From Kiritimatiellia bacterium (GTDB lineage Bacteria; Verrucomicrobiota; Kiritimatiellia; RFP12; UBA1067), in assembly GCA_017631385.1 (NCBI GenBank), contig JAGBTH010000064.1:1-35076 (forward strand): DNA of 35,076 nucleotides, given 5' to 3'. A model generated the notes under the pieces. It made no database searches. It saw nothing but the letters and a program-made list of their open reading frames with translations, and was not told the origin of the DNA. Positions within the stretch are counted from its first letter, which is position 1, and every line of letters starts with the position of its first letter. This document shows positions 16,024 through 24,792 of the stretch, piece after piece. The translations under genes and the position numbers were made by a program.

Positions 16024-17801
16024 TTTTCGCTCTCCCCATAGAAAGCCCTTAAAATTTCACCAACCTTCGGCGCCGAAGTTGATCCGCCCGACTCACCATT
16101 TTCAACGACTAACGCTAGCGCCAGAGGCTCTTTAATGATCGATTTCTCAGTAGGCGTTACATAGCCGATAAACCAGGTATTTTTACGCCTATTCGCGCGA
16201 GAGCCAACTTCAGCCGTACCCGTCTTACCAATAACATTCGCCTCGACGTTCTTACCCGCCAGTTGCCCGGTACCGCCAGCAACTACCTTACGCATCCCCT
16301 CCAAAACTATTTTCCTATTTTTTAAAGATACACCAACATCTTTAGTATTAAATACATAATCCTTCGTAAAATGAGGCGTAGGTAATTTACCTGTTCCGAG
16401 CGCAGCTGCAACCAGCGCCATTTGTAAAGGAGTAACCAAAAGAAGCCCTTGACCTATAGAAGTCTGCGCTACATCCCCAGAATTCCATTTAACAGAGGGA
16501 TCGCGATTAGCTTTTTCTGCCGCGCTAGGAATAAGACCTACACCCTCAATAGGAAAATCAATACCTGTTTTCGCGCCAAGCCCAAAATCCCTACTAACTT
16601 CACTAATAGTATTAGCGCCAACCTTAACACCTATTTCACAAAAATACGGATTACAACTATTTTTTATCGCATTAACAAGATCCATATCACCATGTCCCCA
16701 AGTTCTAGCGCAGCGTATTCGCATACCAGAAACTTCATAATATCCATAACAACCATGAGTTTTCGAAGGATCTAGCCCCTTCGAAAGCGCCGCTAAAGCC
16801 GTAATAGGCTTAAATGTTGATCCAGGCGCATAAAGCCCAGCTACCGCACGATTAAGAAGCGGCTTCGCAGGATCCTTACTATAGCGCTCATAAAGTTTAC
16901 GCGGAAAAATCGGCACACATTCACGCGGATCAAACGAAGGTGAACTAACCATCGCACGAATAGCTCCATCGCGAGGATCTACCGCAACGAACGCTCCCCT
17001 TAAGCCGCGCAAAGACGACTCAGCAACTTTTTGAAGTTTATAATCCAATGTAAGATTAAGATCAAAACCATTTCTCGCCTCAACTAAAATCTCACGCCTT
17101 GCTGCGAATCCCAAGGCGTCCACTAAAACCCTCTCCACTCCCGGCATACCCCGAAGTAATGTGTCATACTGTAGTTCAAGCCCATCCCTACCACACAATT
17201 CTTTATCCACAAAATTAATTCGCTCATCCCCTGAATTAAGTTTTCGCCTATCTCTACCTACGCGACCTAAAACATGAGCTGCTAACATTCCGCATGGATA
17301 ATAACGCTCAGAGCCTATTGAACATTCAAACCCTTTAAGCTCATGTTGATGTTCAAAAAATCTTGCTTGCTCCGCCTCAGTTATATCGCGCCAAACAACA
17401 AGCGGCATCGCCAATGATTGCCTAAGATGACGACGAATATCCTCACTATCAACGAAGGAATCTCTACCTACAATTTCAGCAGCCTTATTAAGCGCATCAA
17501 CAATATTTTTTTCAGTTGATTCACCTCTTTTTTTAGCACGATACGATTCAGGATTGATAGTTATATTAATAACTGGTCTATTACCAGCGAGAACTACTCC
17601 ATTTCTATCTAAAATTCGCCCGCGAACCCCAATGGTTTGAACTCGTCTAAACGATTGCGACTGCATCTGACGACGATATTCCGCGGCAGAATCAACCTGT
17701 TCACCCTTCAATCTAAAAATCAAAATTAAAAATCCAATTGCGAAGCATGTCGCTAAAATAACGAACATGATAAGCCCAAGCATCGAATAGTTATTTTTCA
17801 T
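16020..17801 (-). CDS. mrdA: Penicillin-binding protein 2, elongation transpeptidase
   Basis: 593 aa from the ATG at 17801 (MKNNYSML). This start is preferred to an upstream in-frame start at 17903, because it gives a standard short cytoplasmic tail plus one helix (about 8-31) and has a purine-rich site (GGAAAGGCGG) upstream. PBP2 crosslinks new wall with RodA and the Mre scaffold. Motifs: dimerisation domain with RGRILDRNG near 60, active-site SXXK at Ser328-Lys331 (APGSTFKP), SCN at 382-384, and KTG at 526-528 (GKTGTAEVG). It overlaps mreD by 11 nt and rodA by 4 nt. Confidence 0.95.
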   Translation of the reverse strand: MKNNYSMLGLIMFVILATCFAIGFLILIFRLKGEQVDSAAEYRRQMQSQSFRRVQTIGVRGRILDRNGVVLAGNRPVINITINPESYRAKKRGESTEKNIVDALNKAAEIVGRDSFVDSEDIRRHLRQSLAMPLVVWRDITEAEQARFFEHQHELKGFECSIGSERYYPCGMLAAHVLGRVGRDRRKLNSGDERINFVDKELCGRDGLELQYDTLLRGMPGVERVLVDALGFAARREILVEARNGFDLNLTLDYKLQKVAESSLRGLRGAFVAVDPRDGAIRAMVSSPSFDPRECVPIFPRKLYERYSKDPAKPLLNRAVAGLYAPGSTFKPITALAALSKGLDPSKTHGCYGYYEVSGMRIRCARTWGHGDMDLVNAIKNSCNPYFCEIGVKVGANTISEVSRDFGLGAKTGIDFPIEGVGLIPSAAEKANRDPSVKWNSGDVAQTSIGQGLLLVTPLQMALVAAALGTGKLPTPHFTKDYVFNTKDVGVSLKNRKIVLEGMRKVVAGGTGQLAGKNVEANVIGKTGTAEVGSRANRRKNTWFIGYVTPTEKSIIKEPLALALVVENGESGGSTSAPKVGEILRAFYGESEK

Positions 17802-18249
17802 TGATAGCCGCCTTTCCGTCGAACCAATGAAGTAACAACCATACAAGCAACAAAGTAACAACGCCAACAGGGATTGAAATAAGCATTCTAAGTAAAATGC
17901 CACCCTGCATAGCAGAGCCTAGCCAAACCCATACCCAAAACTGGTAAAGAGGAAATGCCAACGAACCTAAAGCCAAAGGTAGTTTAAAGCCTCGAAGTAT
18001 AGCACATGCCAAAACGAAAAAACTTACGCTAGATGCAACCGGCAACGATCCTAATGAATCTTCAGCAGCGCCCGCAGCTAATGCAAAAAGAAGCCCTACT
18101 ATAGGAGTTCTGTTTAAAGCCGAATACATGGCGACACTAAGCAATACCGGAACACCGACAACTGACACACTAGGTAAAAGCTCCTCAGCCGCACACGAAA
18201 GAACTAGTACGAGTATTGAAAAAATAAGCTGAACAATATCTTTTTTCAC
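17791..18249 (-). CDS. mreD: Rod-shape protein MreD
   Basis: 152 aa, about five to six membrane helices, normal MreD size. MreD is an inner-membrane part of the elongasome. Sequence motifs are weak in this family; the call rests on hydrophobicity, size, the LFALAAGAAEDSLGS stretch near 54-68 (the common G-x-x-D/E-D turn) and its place between mreC and mrdA. The start codon is GTG at 18249-18247, overlapping the mreC stop as GTGA, so translation is probably coupled. Confidence 0.9.
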   Translation of the reverse strand: MKKDIVQLIFSILVLVLSCAAEELLPSVSVVGVPVLLSVAMYSALNRTPIVGLLFALAAGAAEDSLGSLPVASSVSFFVLACAILRGFKLPLALGSLAFPLYQFWVWVWLGSAMQGGILLRMLISIPVGVVTLLLVWLLLHWFDGKAAINEK

Positions 18250-19037
18250 TTGCGGATAAAAACGTCTTTCAATGTCATAAAATTAACAGCCGGCACTACG
18301 AGAGCTCGCCACTCAAGACCGCTAATACCCTGCTCCGTAGCCTCAATACTAGAATTAAAAGCGCCTACCATAATTCCCGGTGGGAAAACTCCACCCAGGC
18401 CAGAGGTATAAACCTTAGTCATTGGAAGAATCTCAACATTAGGCTTTAAAAACCTCAAAATCAGCATATCTTCAGACCCACCAACTAACACGCCTGTTAT
18501 TGGTTTTTCAGTCTCTATTCGACAAGAAACCTTAACCGACGGATCTGTTATAAGAGCGATTTCACTAGTATGAGGAGTTACAGATACCACCCTCCCAACA
18601 AGGCCCTCGGGTACTTCCACCGCTGCGCCCTCACGAACTCCCGCAAAGGAGCCCTTACTGACACGTATAGATTTAAAAGCATCTACTGCCCCTCCCCCAT
18701 ACGATAGAACCTCAGCCGGTATCCACTCCTGCTTACGATTTTCACTGTATTCAAGAACCTGACGAAGTCGATGATTTTCGGCATATATTTTTTCATATTC
18801 ACTATTTTCAATAGCTAATGCCGAAAGACTTCTCTTTAATTGCACATTCTCTGCCTTAGCCGATGCTCCTTCCCACGCCCCGACCATACGAGAAACCACA
18901 CTACGCGAAAACCACTTCTTAACACGTTGAAACGGATATGCTGACTCAATAGCTACAGACTTCGAAAAAAGAAAAACAAAGACCCCAATCACCGCTATCG
19001 CGGCAATCGCCCAAGTTTTAGTTGTCTTTGCCTTCAT
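18246..19037 (-). CDS. mreC: Rod-shape protein MreC
   Basis: 263 aa. One N-terminal membrane helix (about 10-27), a coiled coil (about 60-95, KRSLSALAIENSEYEKIYAE then NHRLRQVLEY), then the beta-rich MreC domain in the periplasm: VRVSKGSFAGVREGAAV-type turns near 125-145 and GLVGRVVSVTPHTSEIALIT near 147-166. It links cytoplasmic MreB to PBP2/RodA. Start supported by GGGAG 8-9 nt upstream; 40 nt after mreB, overlapping mreD by 4 nt. Confidence 0.95.
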   Translation of the reverse strand: MKAKTTKTWAIAAIAVIGVFVFLFSKSVAIESAYPFQRVKKWFSRSVVSRMVGAWEGASAKAENVQLKRSLSALAIENSEYEKIYAENHRLRQVLEYSENRKQEWIPAEVLSYGGGAVDAFKSIRVSKGSFAGVREGAAVEVPEGLVGRVVSVTPHTSEIALITDPSVKVSCRIETEKPITGVLVGGSEDMLILRFLKPNVEILPMTKVYTSGLGGVFPPGIMVGAFNSSIEATEQGISGLEWRALVVPAVNFMTLKDVFIRK

Positions 19038-19077
19038 TTTAGCGACTCCCTATCTAAATTAAGAGTCGCCGAAAACC

Positions 19078-20121
19078 TTACATCTCTCGTTTATTACCCG
19101 CGAGGAAATCAAGTTCGTTCATGACAACACCCGTACCTTCAGCAACCGCCGAAAGAGGATCTTCTGCCAGCGTAACAGGAAGCCCCGTCTGCGCCGCAAG
19201 TAATTTATCAAGTCCACGAAGCTGCGCGCTACCGCCCGAAAGCACCAACCCGCGATCAACAAGATCTGCCGCGAGTTCAGGTTCGCACTTGTCAAGGGTC
19301 GTTCTAACCGCATCGACAATCTGCGTTACAGGATCTTTCAAAGCGTCTCGAATTTCCTCGGAAGTTATAGTCAAAGTTTTCGGCAACCCTGCCACTACAT
19401 CTCTACCTCTAATTTCCAGCGTCTTTTCTTCGCCCACTGGATAGGCACTTCCAATTTCGATTTTAATCCATTCGGCCATGCGCTCGCCTATGAGAAGATT
19501 ATAGACTCGCTGTACATACTTCATAATGCATTCATCCATAGCGTCACCACCCGCCGCGCGAGCAGAATAGCTATGAACAATTCCCGCCAAGGAAATAATT
19601 GCAACCTCGCAAGTACCACCGCCAATATCGACAATCATGGAACCTGCAGGTTCAGAAACCGGCAATCCTACACCAATCGCAGCAGCCATAGGCTCCTCAA
19701 TAAGGAACACTTTGCCCGCTCCTGCATTTTGAGCAGCATCTTCGACAGCGCGCTTCTCAACCTCGGTAATACCGCTGGGAACAGCGATAACCATACGAGG
19801 TCTAGCGCACTTCATATTTGAATAAAAACGCTTAGGACTGACTTTTCTGATGAAATACGATATCATCGCCTCAGTAATGTCAAAGTCTGCAATAACACCA
19901 GATTTCATCGGCCTAATAGCAACGATATTTCCAGGTGTACGACCAAGCATACGCTTAGCCTCCTCACCAACGGCAAGAACTCGCTTAGAACCAGCCTGAA
20001 TTGCCACTACAGACGGCTCACGCAAAACGATACCACGATCCTTCGCATATACAAGCGAGTTCGCGGTACCGAGGTCAATACCGATGTCAGTTGAAAAAAG
20101 AGACTTTATTTTACCGAACAT
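19078..20121 (-). CDS. mreB: Actin-like rod-shape protein MreB
   Basis: 347 aa, standard length. Actin-fold ATPase that forms membrane-bound filaments guiding lateral wall synthesis. Visible: phosphate-1 loop DIGIDLGTANSLVY near residues 11-24, RPMKSGVIADFDITEAMI near 71-88, phosphate-2 MIVDIGGGTCEVAII near 162-176, and adenosine motif GLVLSGGSAQLRGLD near 286-300. First gene of the operon, with a promoter at 20157-20185. Confidence 0.97.
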   Translation of the reverse strand: MFGKIKSLFSTDIGIDLGTANSLVYAKDRGIVLREPSVVAIQAGSKRVLAVGEEAKRMLGRTPGNIVAIRPMKSGVIADFDITEAMISYFIRKVSPKRFYSNMKCARPRMVIAVPSGITEVEKRAVEDAAQNAGAGKVFLIEEPMAAAIGVGLPVSEPAGSMIVDIGGGTCEVAIISLAGIVHSYSARAAGGDAMDECIMKYVQRVYNLLIGERMAEWIKIEIGSAYPVGEEKTLEIRGRDVVAGLPKTLTITSEEIRDALKDPVTQIVDAVRTTLDKCEPELAADLVDRGLVLSGGSAQLRGLDKLLAAQTGLPVTLAEDPLSAVAEGTGVVMNELDFLAGNKREM

Positions 20122-20156
20122 TACCGTTCTCTTTCACTTTTTCTATTTTTAAAGGT

Positions 20157-20185
20157 ATTTTACCTAAAATATGAAAATTCGTCAA
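20157..20185 (-). promoter_or_regulatory. Promoter of the mreB-to-OPT envelope operon
   Basis: Minus strand TTGACG (20185-20180; 5 of 6), 17-bp spacer, TAAAAT (20162-20157; 5 of 6), 35 nt before the mreB ATG. No other promoter of this quality was noticed inside the following 13 kb, where genes overlap or nearly touch, so this may drive the whole cluster. Confidence 0.75.
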
Positions 20186-20196
20186 TACGCAATATA

Positions 20197-20220
20197 AAAT
20201 CTTCCGCCAAAAGTAGATTT
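20197..20220 (-). terminator. Weak hairpin after the hydrolase gene
   Basis: AAATCT and AGATTT arms (6 bp, 12-nt loop) lie between the hydrolase stop and the mreB promoter. On the minus strand the hairpin is followed by an AT-rich stretch but not by a clean T-run. It may be a weak terminator. Confidence 0.3.
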
Positions 20221-20239
20221 TTATATGTTTTACTTTTCT

Positions 20240-21652
20240 TTAATCAAGACAATTTAGATACAAGACTTTTTCCTCACGCGTAAGTTCAAGATCAGGTATA
20301 CTAATAGTACCATTTTCATCACGCTCAACTATACCAGAAGCTCCTCCGAACCTCCAGCGTACCTTACGAGCCTTTGCCAATTTAGGACTCTGTATTCGAC
20401 GAATAGCAACAGTAGCATTAGATGATTTTGGCGGATTGAATTGTTTAGTACCAATTTCAGCAGCTGACGCTATATAAAGCTCCATTTCAAAACCATTATC
20501 GTCATCGCGTAAATTACGCCACCTGAAAAATGCATTTTTTTGGCCTGAGGGAGGCGCTCCATCTGCAATTACCATCTCCGCTGATTCAATATCGTCAGCC
20601 CAACCGCTAAACCAAGCCTTTTTAGGCTTCCATACTTTAAATGGCCAGGGGAGCTTATCATCACATGTAGCTTTAGTAAAAACTGGATATGCTTCATTTT
20701 TCTTTATCTTTAGCCAGTCAAAACGCTCAACAAGATCATTTTTTAAGCGAGCTGAAGAAACATAACTGCAATGCCCGAACGGTCCCCAAAGTACAATATG
20801 CGGCCATTGCCTACGAATCATGCCGCGTACTATAACATCACGATCTCGACTCCACATATCATCAATACCGCTCCACTCTACACATATCGGCGGATCAACA
20901 AAGTGATCAAAACGATCCTTTATAACATCATCGCCTTTTTCATCCACAAAGCCTAAACGAGCTGCCGCGAACCAAACAGTCGCTGGAACATTAGCGTTTA
21001 TCGCGGCGAACACCTCCCCATGACCTAGCCCTATAGCATAAGTCGCCTGACCGCCCATTGAATTACCACATAAATAAACACGATTACGATCTATGCCATA
21101 CTTACGAATCACCCACTCTACAGAATCTAAAACACGCTTCTCACACGATGTCTCACCTTTCATAATCCTAGGAATATCTTCACGGACAGGTCCACGGTAT
21201 CGAGATGTTGCGCCCCACCAATATTCATCATGCGTACGATTAAGAAAAACATTATAATCACGCATTGAATCCAGCATCAGAATATAAAAATCATCAGGAG
21301 CCGAAAATACCCGATCTTTTTGATCAGCTAGCGCTATTTGTCCATTTATACCGCCTGACGCGAAACCTCCACCTCTCCAATGAAGAACTACCAACAATGG
21401 AGAGTTCGTTACATCTCCTTTTACAGGCTTGGCTACTGCAAACCTATCTATAAATTCAGCGTCCCCGCCCCAATTAGGATCGCCCTTATGCCGATACCAA
21501 TCAACTTCACGCCTGCCTGATATTTCAGTATCAAACTTCTCTGACTTTAAACCTAAATCTTTCGCCGCCCAATCTATCGTAGTATACCCAGTTAACGTAG
21601 TGAGTATAACTGCGAAGAATCCGAATATTTTAAAATTGGCATAAAAACTCAC
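20240..21652 (-). CDS. Secreted alpha/beta hydrolase (esterase-like)
   Basis: 470 aa. The N-terminal hydrophobic segment (about 9-22) is probably a signal peptide or anchor. The catalytic layout is visible: PLLVVLHWRGGG near 85-96 (oxyanion region), nucleophile Ser198 in CGNSMGG, acid Asp264 or Asp265 in SGIDDMW, and His293 in GPFGHCSY. A beta-rich domain follows residue ~320. This fits exported esterases acting on acylated or feruloylated glycans or peptides; the substrate is unknown. The start is GTG at 21652, overlapping the upstream stop as GTGA, with AAGGA upstream. It forms a two-gene operon with the DUF4886 protein, so the two are probably made together. Confidence 0.8.
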   Translation of the reverse strand: MSFYANFKIFGFFAVILTTLTGYTTIDWAAKDLGLKSEKFDTEISGRREVDWYRHKGDPNWGGDAEFIDRFAVAKPVKGDVTNSPLLVVLHWRGGGFASGGINGQIALADQKDRVFSAPDDFYILMLDSMRDYNVFLNRTHDEYWWGATSRYRGPVREDIPRIMKGETSCEKRVLDSVEWVIRKYGIDRNRVYLCGNSMGGQATYAIGLGHGEVFAAINANVPATVWFAAARLGFVDEKGDDVIKDRFDHFVDPPICVEWSGIDDMWSRDRDVIVRGMIRRQWPHIVLWGPFGHCSYVSSARLKNDLVERFDWLKIKKNEAYPVFTKATCDDKLPWPFKVWKPKKAWFSGWADDIESAEMVIADGAPPSGQKNAFFRWRNLRDDDNGFEMELYIASAAEIGTKQFNPPKSSNATVAIRRIQSPKLAKARKVRWRFGGASGIVERDENGTISIPDLELTREEKVLYLNCLD

Positions 21653-24459
21653 AACTCATCCTTTACTGAAGCTTTGTAAAAGCGCTTTTCGCCATTAGCA
21701 TCAATCTCAAAATTGCTCTTGCCCGCCTCATATTCGCCGCACACCTCCCAATCTGCATCATCGGCATTAGGCGTTTCGGCCGAAATAATGGAATAATAGA
21801 GCTTATTTTTAACATTAGTTAAATGTATTGAAACTTTACCATCCTTAATTTCGAACGCTTTAGCCTCGTCCTCGTCGTCAATTGCGGGCTTTGCCTCATC
21901 ATTAAGCTTAAGCGAAAGTTCATTACCATCTAATGATGCCGTATAATACGACGGAACCGCCGCAACTACATCGCCGAACGTGACAACTTGAGACCCAACT
22001 TCACCCGAAAGCGTAGGCGCCGAAGGATATTGAACGCTCTTGGATTCTCTCGCCGCATCAACAGCATCCTCGGGATCATACGACTCGCCTGCCACTTGAG
22101 GCCCTAAATCAGTAATAGCCTCGTTAGCTGTAAATGTAAGCGTATCATAAACCTTATTGGTTAAGATATTTTCGCTCGTCATAGTAACCGTCTTAGTTGT
22201 AACGCCATCGCCAGACGCTCTTACTCGGCGCTTGCAGCTCCATGACTTATTATCAAAAATCTTCAAAACTTTCGCACTCGCACCATTCGTAATAGACTGA
22301 TTTGAAATTAGCGTACCATCATTATTAAGGAATTTTACATTCCAATGAAAATCTACAGTACCCTGACCGTAATAATCATACGCTGTCGCGTCGCACGCGT
22401 CAGAAGCGCACTGACGTAAGCGCATAATCTCCTCTTCGTCTGAAAGATTATAATTTCCGCTATATTCTGAAGGCGGATAAATCTCGTATGATGGCATCTC
22501 ACCAAAAAGAGCCTTACACCATGTAAGCACCTGAAGATACTCGCCTCCTGTATTGCCTACCGTAGAATCTTCATCATTTAAATGCCTATAATCACAATAT
22601 GTAAAATCCTGTTCTGGCTCAATAACGGGTAGTCTATAACGATATAGCTGAATCGCATATCCCGTAGGAATCGTCTTCCATACTACATCCTTAACTTTAG
22701 TTTTATAAGCATTACAAATATTATTGTACATTTTATCTCGATTAGCGACATTCCCCATAAAATCGCCATCAACTTTCGAAAACCGACCATAAGACCATGT
22801 CATTTGCCAAACAATCTTAGCATTTGGAGCATGCTCATTAATTAATCCAATAAGATTTTCAAGATATGGCGAATACGAAGAGGAATTATCAGATTTCGTT
22901 GAACCTTGCTGCAAAGTTACAATATCCCAGTCGTATGATTTAAGAACAGCTACAATCGCTGGAGATTTAGACATTTCCGAAAATGGCAATTCACTTGACG
23001 CGAAATAATATTTTAAGCTATAAACATCTTCTTTACTGCGATTACTCCAGGCTTGATCTAATAAAGCCCCACCTTTATACATGTGCGCATAGTCTATCTC
23101 GCAACCTATCAATGCCGCAGCCTTAGGGAGCGCGTTTTTCGCACACATCAAAGTAGAAAAACTATTACCAATAGTAAGAATACGAATAGGGCGCGTTACA
23201 AATAAAGTTTTTTCGTATTCACCGCATCTAATGCAAGTATGTTCACGAAGACCGGGTGTAGCGCGATCTTGCTCTCTAAGTACATTCCATTCACCCCAAT
23301 TATGCCCCAATGGAGGGATAACTTCATTAAACTCTTTAATAGTGCAATCTTCTAGATCGCATTTACGCGTACGAATTCCGCTCTCCGTACAAGTAGCGAC
23401 TTTATTCGTTACCCACTCGCTCCATTCGTGAGTATGAGCAGTATAACGGAGTACAACAATACCTGAACCTCCATTACCGCCATTACTCTTACCGCCTGAG
23501 CCGCCACCACCACCGCCTTGGTTAGCTAAAGCATTCTCTCCATCATGACTCGCCTTAATATGTCCATCACCCGCGCCAGTACCGCCTTTACCGCCAACAC
23601 CAGCTGAAGTCGCAGTACCACCACCGCCACCAGAGCCATAAACAACTAATTCTCCGGTAATGATCGAAGCTAATCCTTCACCGCCATTGCCACCATGATT
23701 TTGATCCGTCGGCGAATCGCCTTCTTCAGTTGCGCCACCGCCACCGCCTGCTGCGTACGAAATAGTCGAAACGCCTACTCCGCCGCTGTTACCGTAGGGA
23801 GTTCCTGTCGCTTTATCAGCAGATACTTTAATAGAGCCCTTGGTATTATCACTTTTGGTGGTCTTTTTAGCTCGACTTCCCGCACCTGATCCACCAAATC
23901 CCCCTTGATAAAGTGTATATGCTGAGTTTTTCTTATAAATACCTAAATCACGTCCGCCACCATCCGCAACAACATATTGAACACCATCTATCGAAAATTC
24001 ACTATTGCCGCCTTTAATTGCAGCGCCATTATTATTATATGTACTTGTCCCTGGCTTCACACCTGCGATACCGCCCTTGCCGCCAACACCTACTTTAACT
24101 GATACTACTGCATCTTTCTTAATAGATACAATCGTTCCTGCGACAACACCACCGCCGCCGCCACCGCCGCCGCCATAGCGCCCGTCATCCGTACCATAGT
24201 CGCCGCCGCCACCACCGCCGCCGCCGACTACTAGAAACTGAACATTATCAAGATCGGCGGGCGCTGTCCAAGATATCGCGCTTGCGTTTTCATTCGTAAA
24301 TACAACAGCTACTTCATTCTCTTTTTCGCCGATACCATGTACTTCATAACCCATCAAGGGATTTTCCATCGCATTCGTAACAACAACTGACGAATATGCG
24401 CTATTAGCAGCAAAAAGAATAGATGTAAATAATGAACCTAATATAACTCTTTTTTTCAT
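21649..24459 (-). CDS. Secreted glycine-rich DUF4886 (SGNH-hydrolase) protein
   Basis: 936 aa. Signal peptide at 1-23. Residues ~75-335 are glycine-rich with runs of Gly and GGKGG/GGSGG turns. Residues ~343-415 hold two Cys-pair modules (HEWSEW...CTESGIRTRKC and GHNWGEWN...CIRC) like those of surface proteins in gut bacteria. A DUF4886 SGNH domain follows at ~424-660: block I IGNSFS (Ser433), GG at 463-464, TLQQGS at 515-520, and block V YCDYRHLND (Asp623, His626). The C-terminal ~250 residues are beta-rich and end in FYKASV. The likely role is a cell-surface or secreted esterase with a sticky Gly-rich arm; the substrate is unknown. First gene of the operon; no ribosome binding site, with TATAAT 10 nt before the ATG. 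Confidence 0.85.
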   Translation of the reverse strand: MKKRVILGSLFTSILFAANSAYSSVVVTNAMENPLMGYEVHGIGEKENEVAVVFTNENASAISWTAPADLDNVQFLVVGGGGGGGGDYGTDDGRYGGGGGGGGGVVAGTIVSIKKDAVVSVKVGVGGKGGIAGVKPGTSTYNNNGAAIKGGNSEFSIDGVQYVVADGGGRDLGIYKKNSAYTLYQGGFGGSGAGSRAKKTTKSDNTKGSIKVSADKATGTPYGNSGGVGVSTISYAAGGGGGATEEGDSPTDQNHGGNGGEGLASIITGELVVYGSGGGGGTATSAGVGGKGGTGAGDGHIKASHDGENALANQGGGGGGSGGKSNGGNGGSGIVVLRYTAHTHEWSEWVTNKVATCTESGIRTRKCDLEDCTIKEFNEVIPPLGHNWGEWNVLREQDRATPGLREHTCIRCGEYEKTLFVTRPIRILTIGNSFSTLMCAKNALPKAAALIGCEIDYAHMYKGGALLDQAWSNRSKEDVYSLKYYFASSELPFSEMSKSPAIVAVLKSYDWDIVTLQQGSTKSDNSSSYSPYLENLIGLINEHAPNAKIVWQMTWSYGRFSKVDGDFMGNVANRDKMYNNICNAYKTKVKDVVWKTIPTGYAIQLYRYRLPVIEPEQDFTYCDYRHLNDEDSTVGNTGGEYLQVLTWCKALFGEMPSYEIYPPSEYSGNYNLSDEEEIMRLRQCASDACDATAYDYYGQGTVDFHWNVKFLNNDGTLISNQSITNGASAKVLKIFDNKSWSCKRRVRASGDGVTTKTVTMTSENILTNKVYDTLTFTANEAITDLGPQVAGESYDPEDAVDAARESKSVQYPSAPTLSGEVGSQVVTFGDVVAAVPSYYTASLDGNELSLKLNDEAKPAIDDEDEAKAFEIKDGKVSIHLTNVKNKLYYSIISAETPNADDADWEVCGEYEAGKSNFEIDANGEKRFYKASVKDEL

Positions 24460-24469
24460 AATGCATTAT

Positions 24470-24475
24470 ATTATA
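24470..24475 (-). promoter_or_regulatory. -10 element close to the DUF4886 start (possible leaderless mRNA)
   Basis: A perfect TATAAT on the minus strand ends 10 nt before the ATG at 24459; a second copy overlaps it by one base. The only Shine-Dalgarno-like GGAG is nearly 30 nt upstream, too far to serve this ATG. The -35 is not recognisable. Confidence 0.45.
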
Positions 24476-24537
24476 TCAAATTTTTCTCCTCAGAGACATT
24501 TTTATAATTACGCACACACAAAACACCTAAAATATGA

Positions 24538-24543
24538 TATAAT
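24538..24543 (+). promoter_or_regulatory. -10 element of the tRNA-Ser gene
   Basis: TATAAT about 40 nt upstream of the mature tRNA 5' end on the plus strand. No good -35 is visible 17 bp upstream. Confidence 0.45.
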
Positions 24544-24582
24544 ATGCGCATATTTGCTTTTAACCAAATATACTTAGGCATT

Positions 24583-24670
24583 GGAGAGGTGGCTGAGTGG
24601 TCGATAGCGGCGGTCTTGAAAACCGTTGACCCGCAAGGGTCCGGGGGTTCGAATCCCTCCCTCTCCGCCA
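24583..24670 (+). tRNA. tRNA-Ser (anticodon UGA)
   Basis: Full class II cloverleaf. Acceptor arms GGAGAGG (24583-24589) and CCTCTCC (24660-24666) pair perfectly; discriminator G at 24667; CCA encoded at 24668-24670. Anticodon stem 24610-24614 with 24622-24626, loop CTTGAAA, anticodon TGA at 24617-24619. Long variable arm GACCC-GCAA-GGGTC at 24628-24641. T loop TTCGAAT at 24648-24654. It reads UCA and other UCN serine codons. It is the only plus-strand gene seen, and is divergent from the DUF4886 gene. Confidence 0.97.
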
Positions 24671-24683
24671 TTCTGCGAATGGC
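24667..24683 (+). other. Perfect hairpin overlapping the tRNA CCA end
   Basis: GCCATTC and GAATGGC arms (7 bp) around a 3-nt loop TGC. The 5' arm contains the discriminator base and the CCA of tRNA-Ser. A pyrimidine-rich stretch follows at about 24700-24717, but no T-run directly. It could be part of a processing or termination signal. Confidence 0.5.
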
Positions 24684-24792
24684 GAAGAACTAATCCGCAT
24701 TCTTGTTTCTTCTATTAAAACCGCGAAAGGTAAATGAAGAATAACGAAGCAATTCTAACTATTGATGCCATCTGCACATCTTCACAACATTA

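Noticed and set aside
17802..17903. 34-residue N-terminal extension of PBP2
   Set aside because: It overlaps mreD by over 100 nt and adds a second hydrophobic stretch unlike PBP2; the ATG at 17801 has a purine-rich site and gives the normal topology.
24471..24671. 66-aa minus-strand ORF beginning [15 protein letters not shown]
   Set aside because: It is the antisense of tRNA-Ser; this is a well-known false protein call over serine tRNAs.
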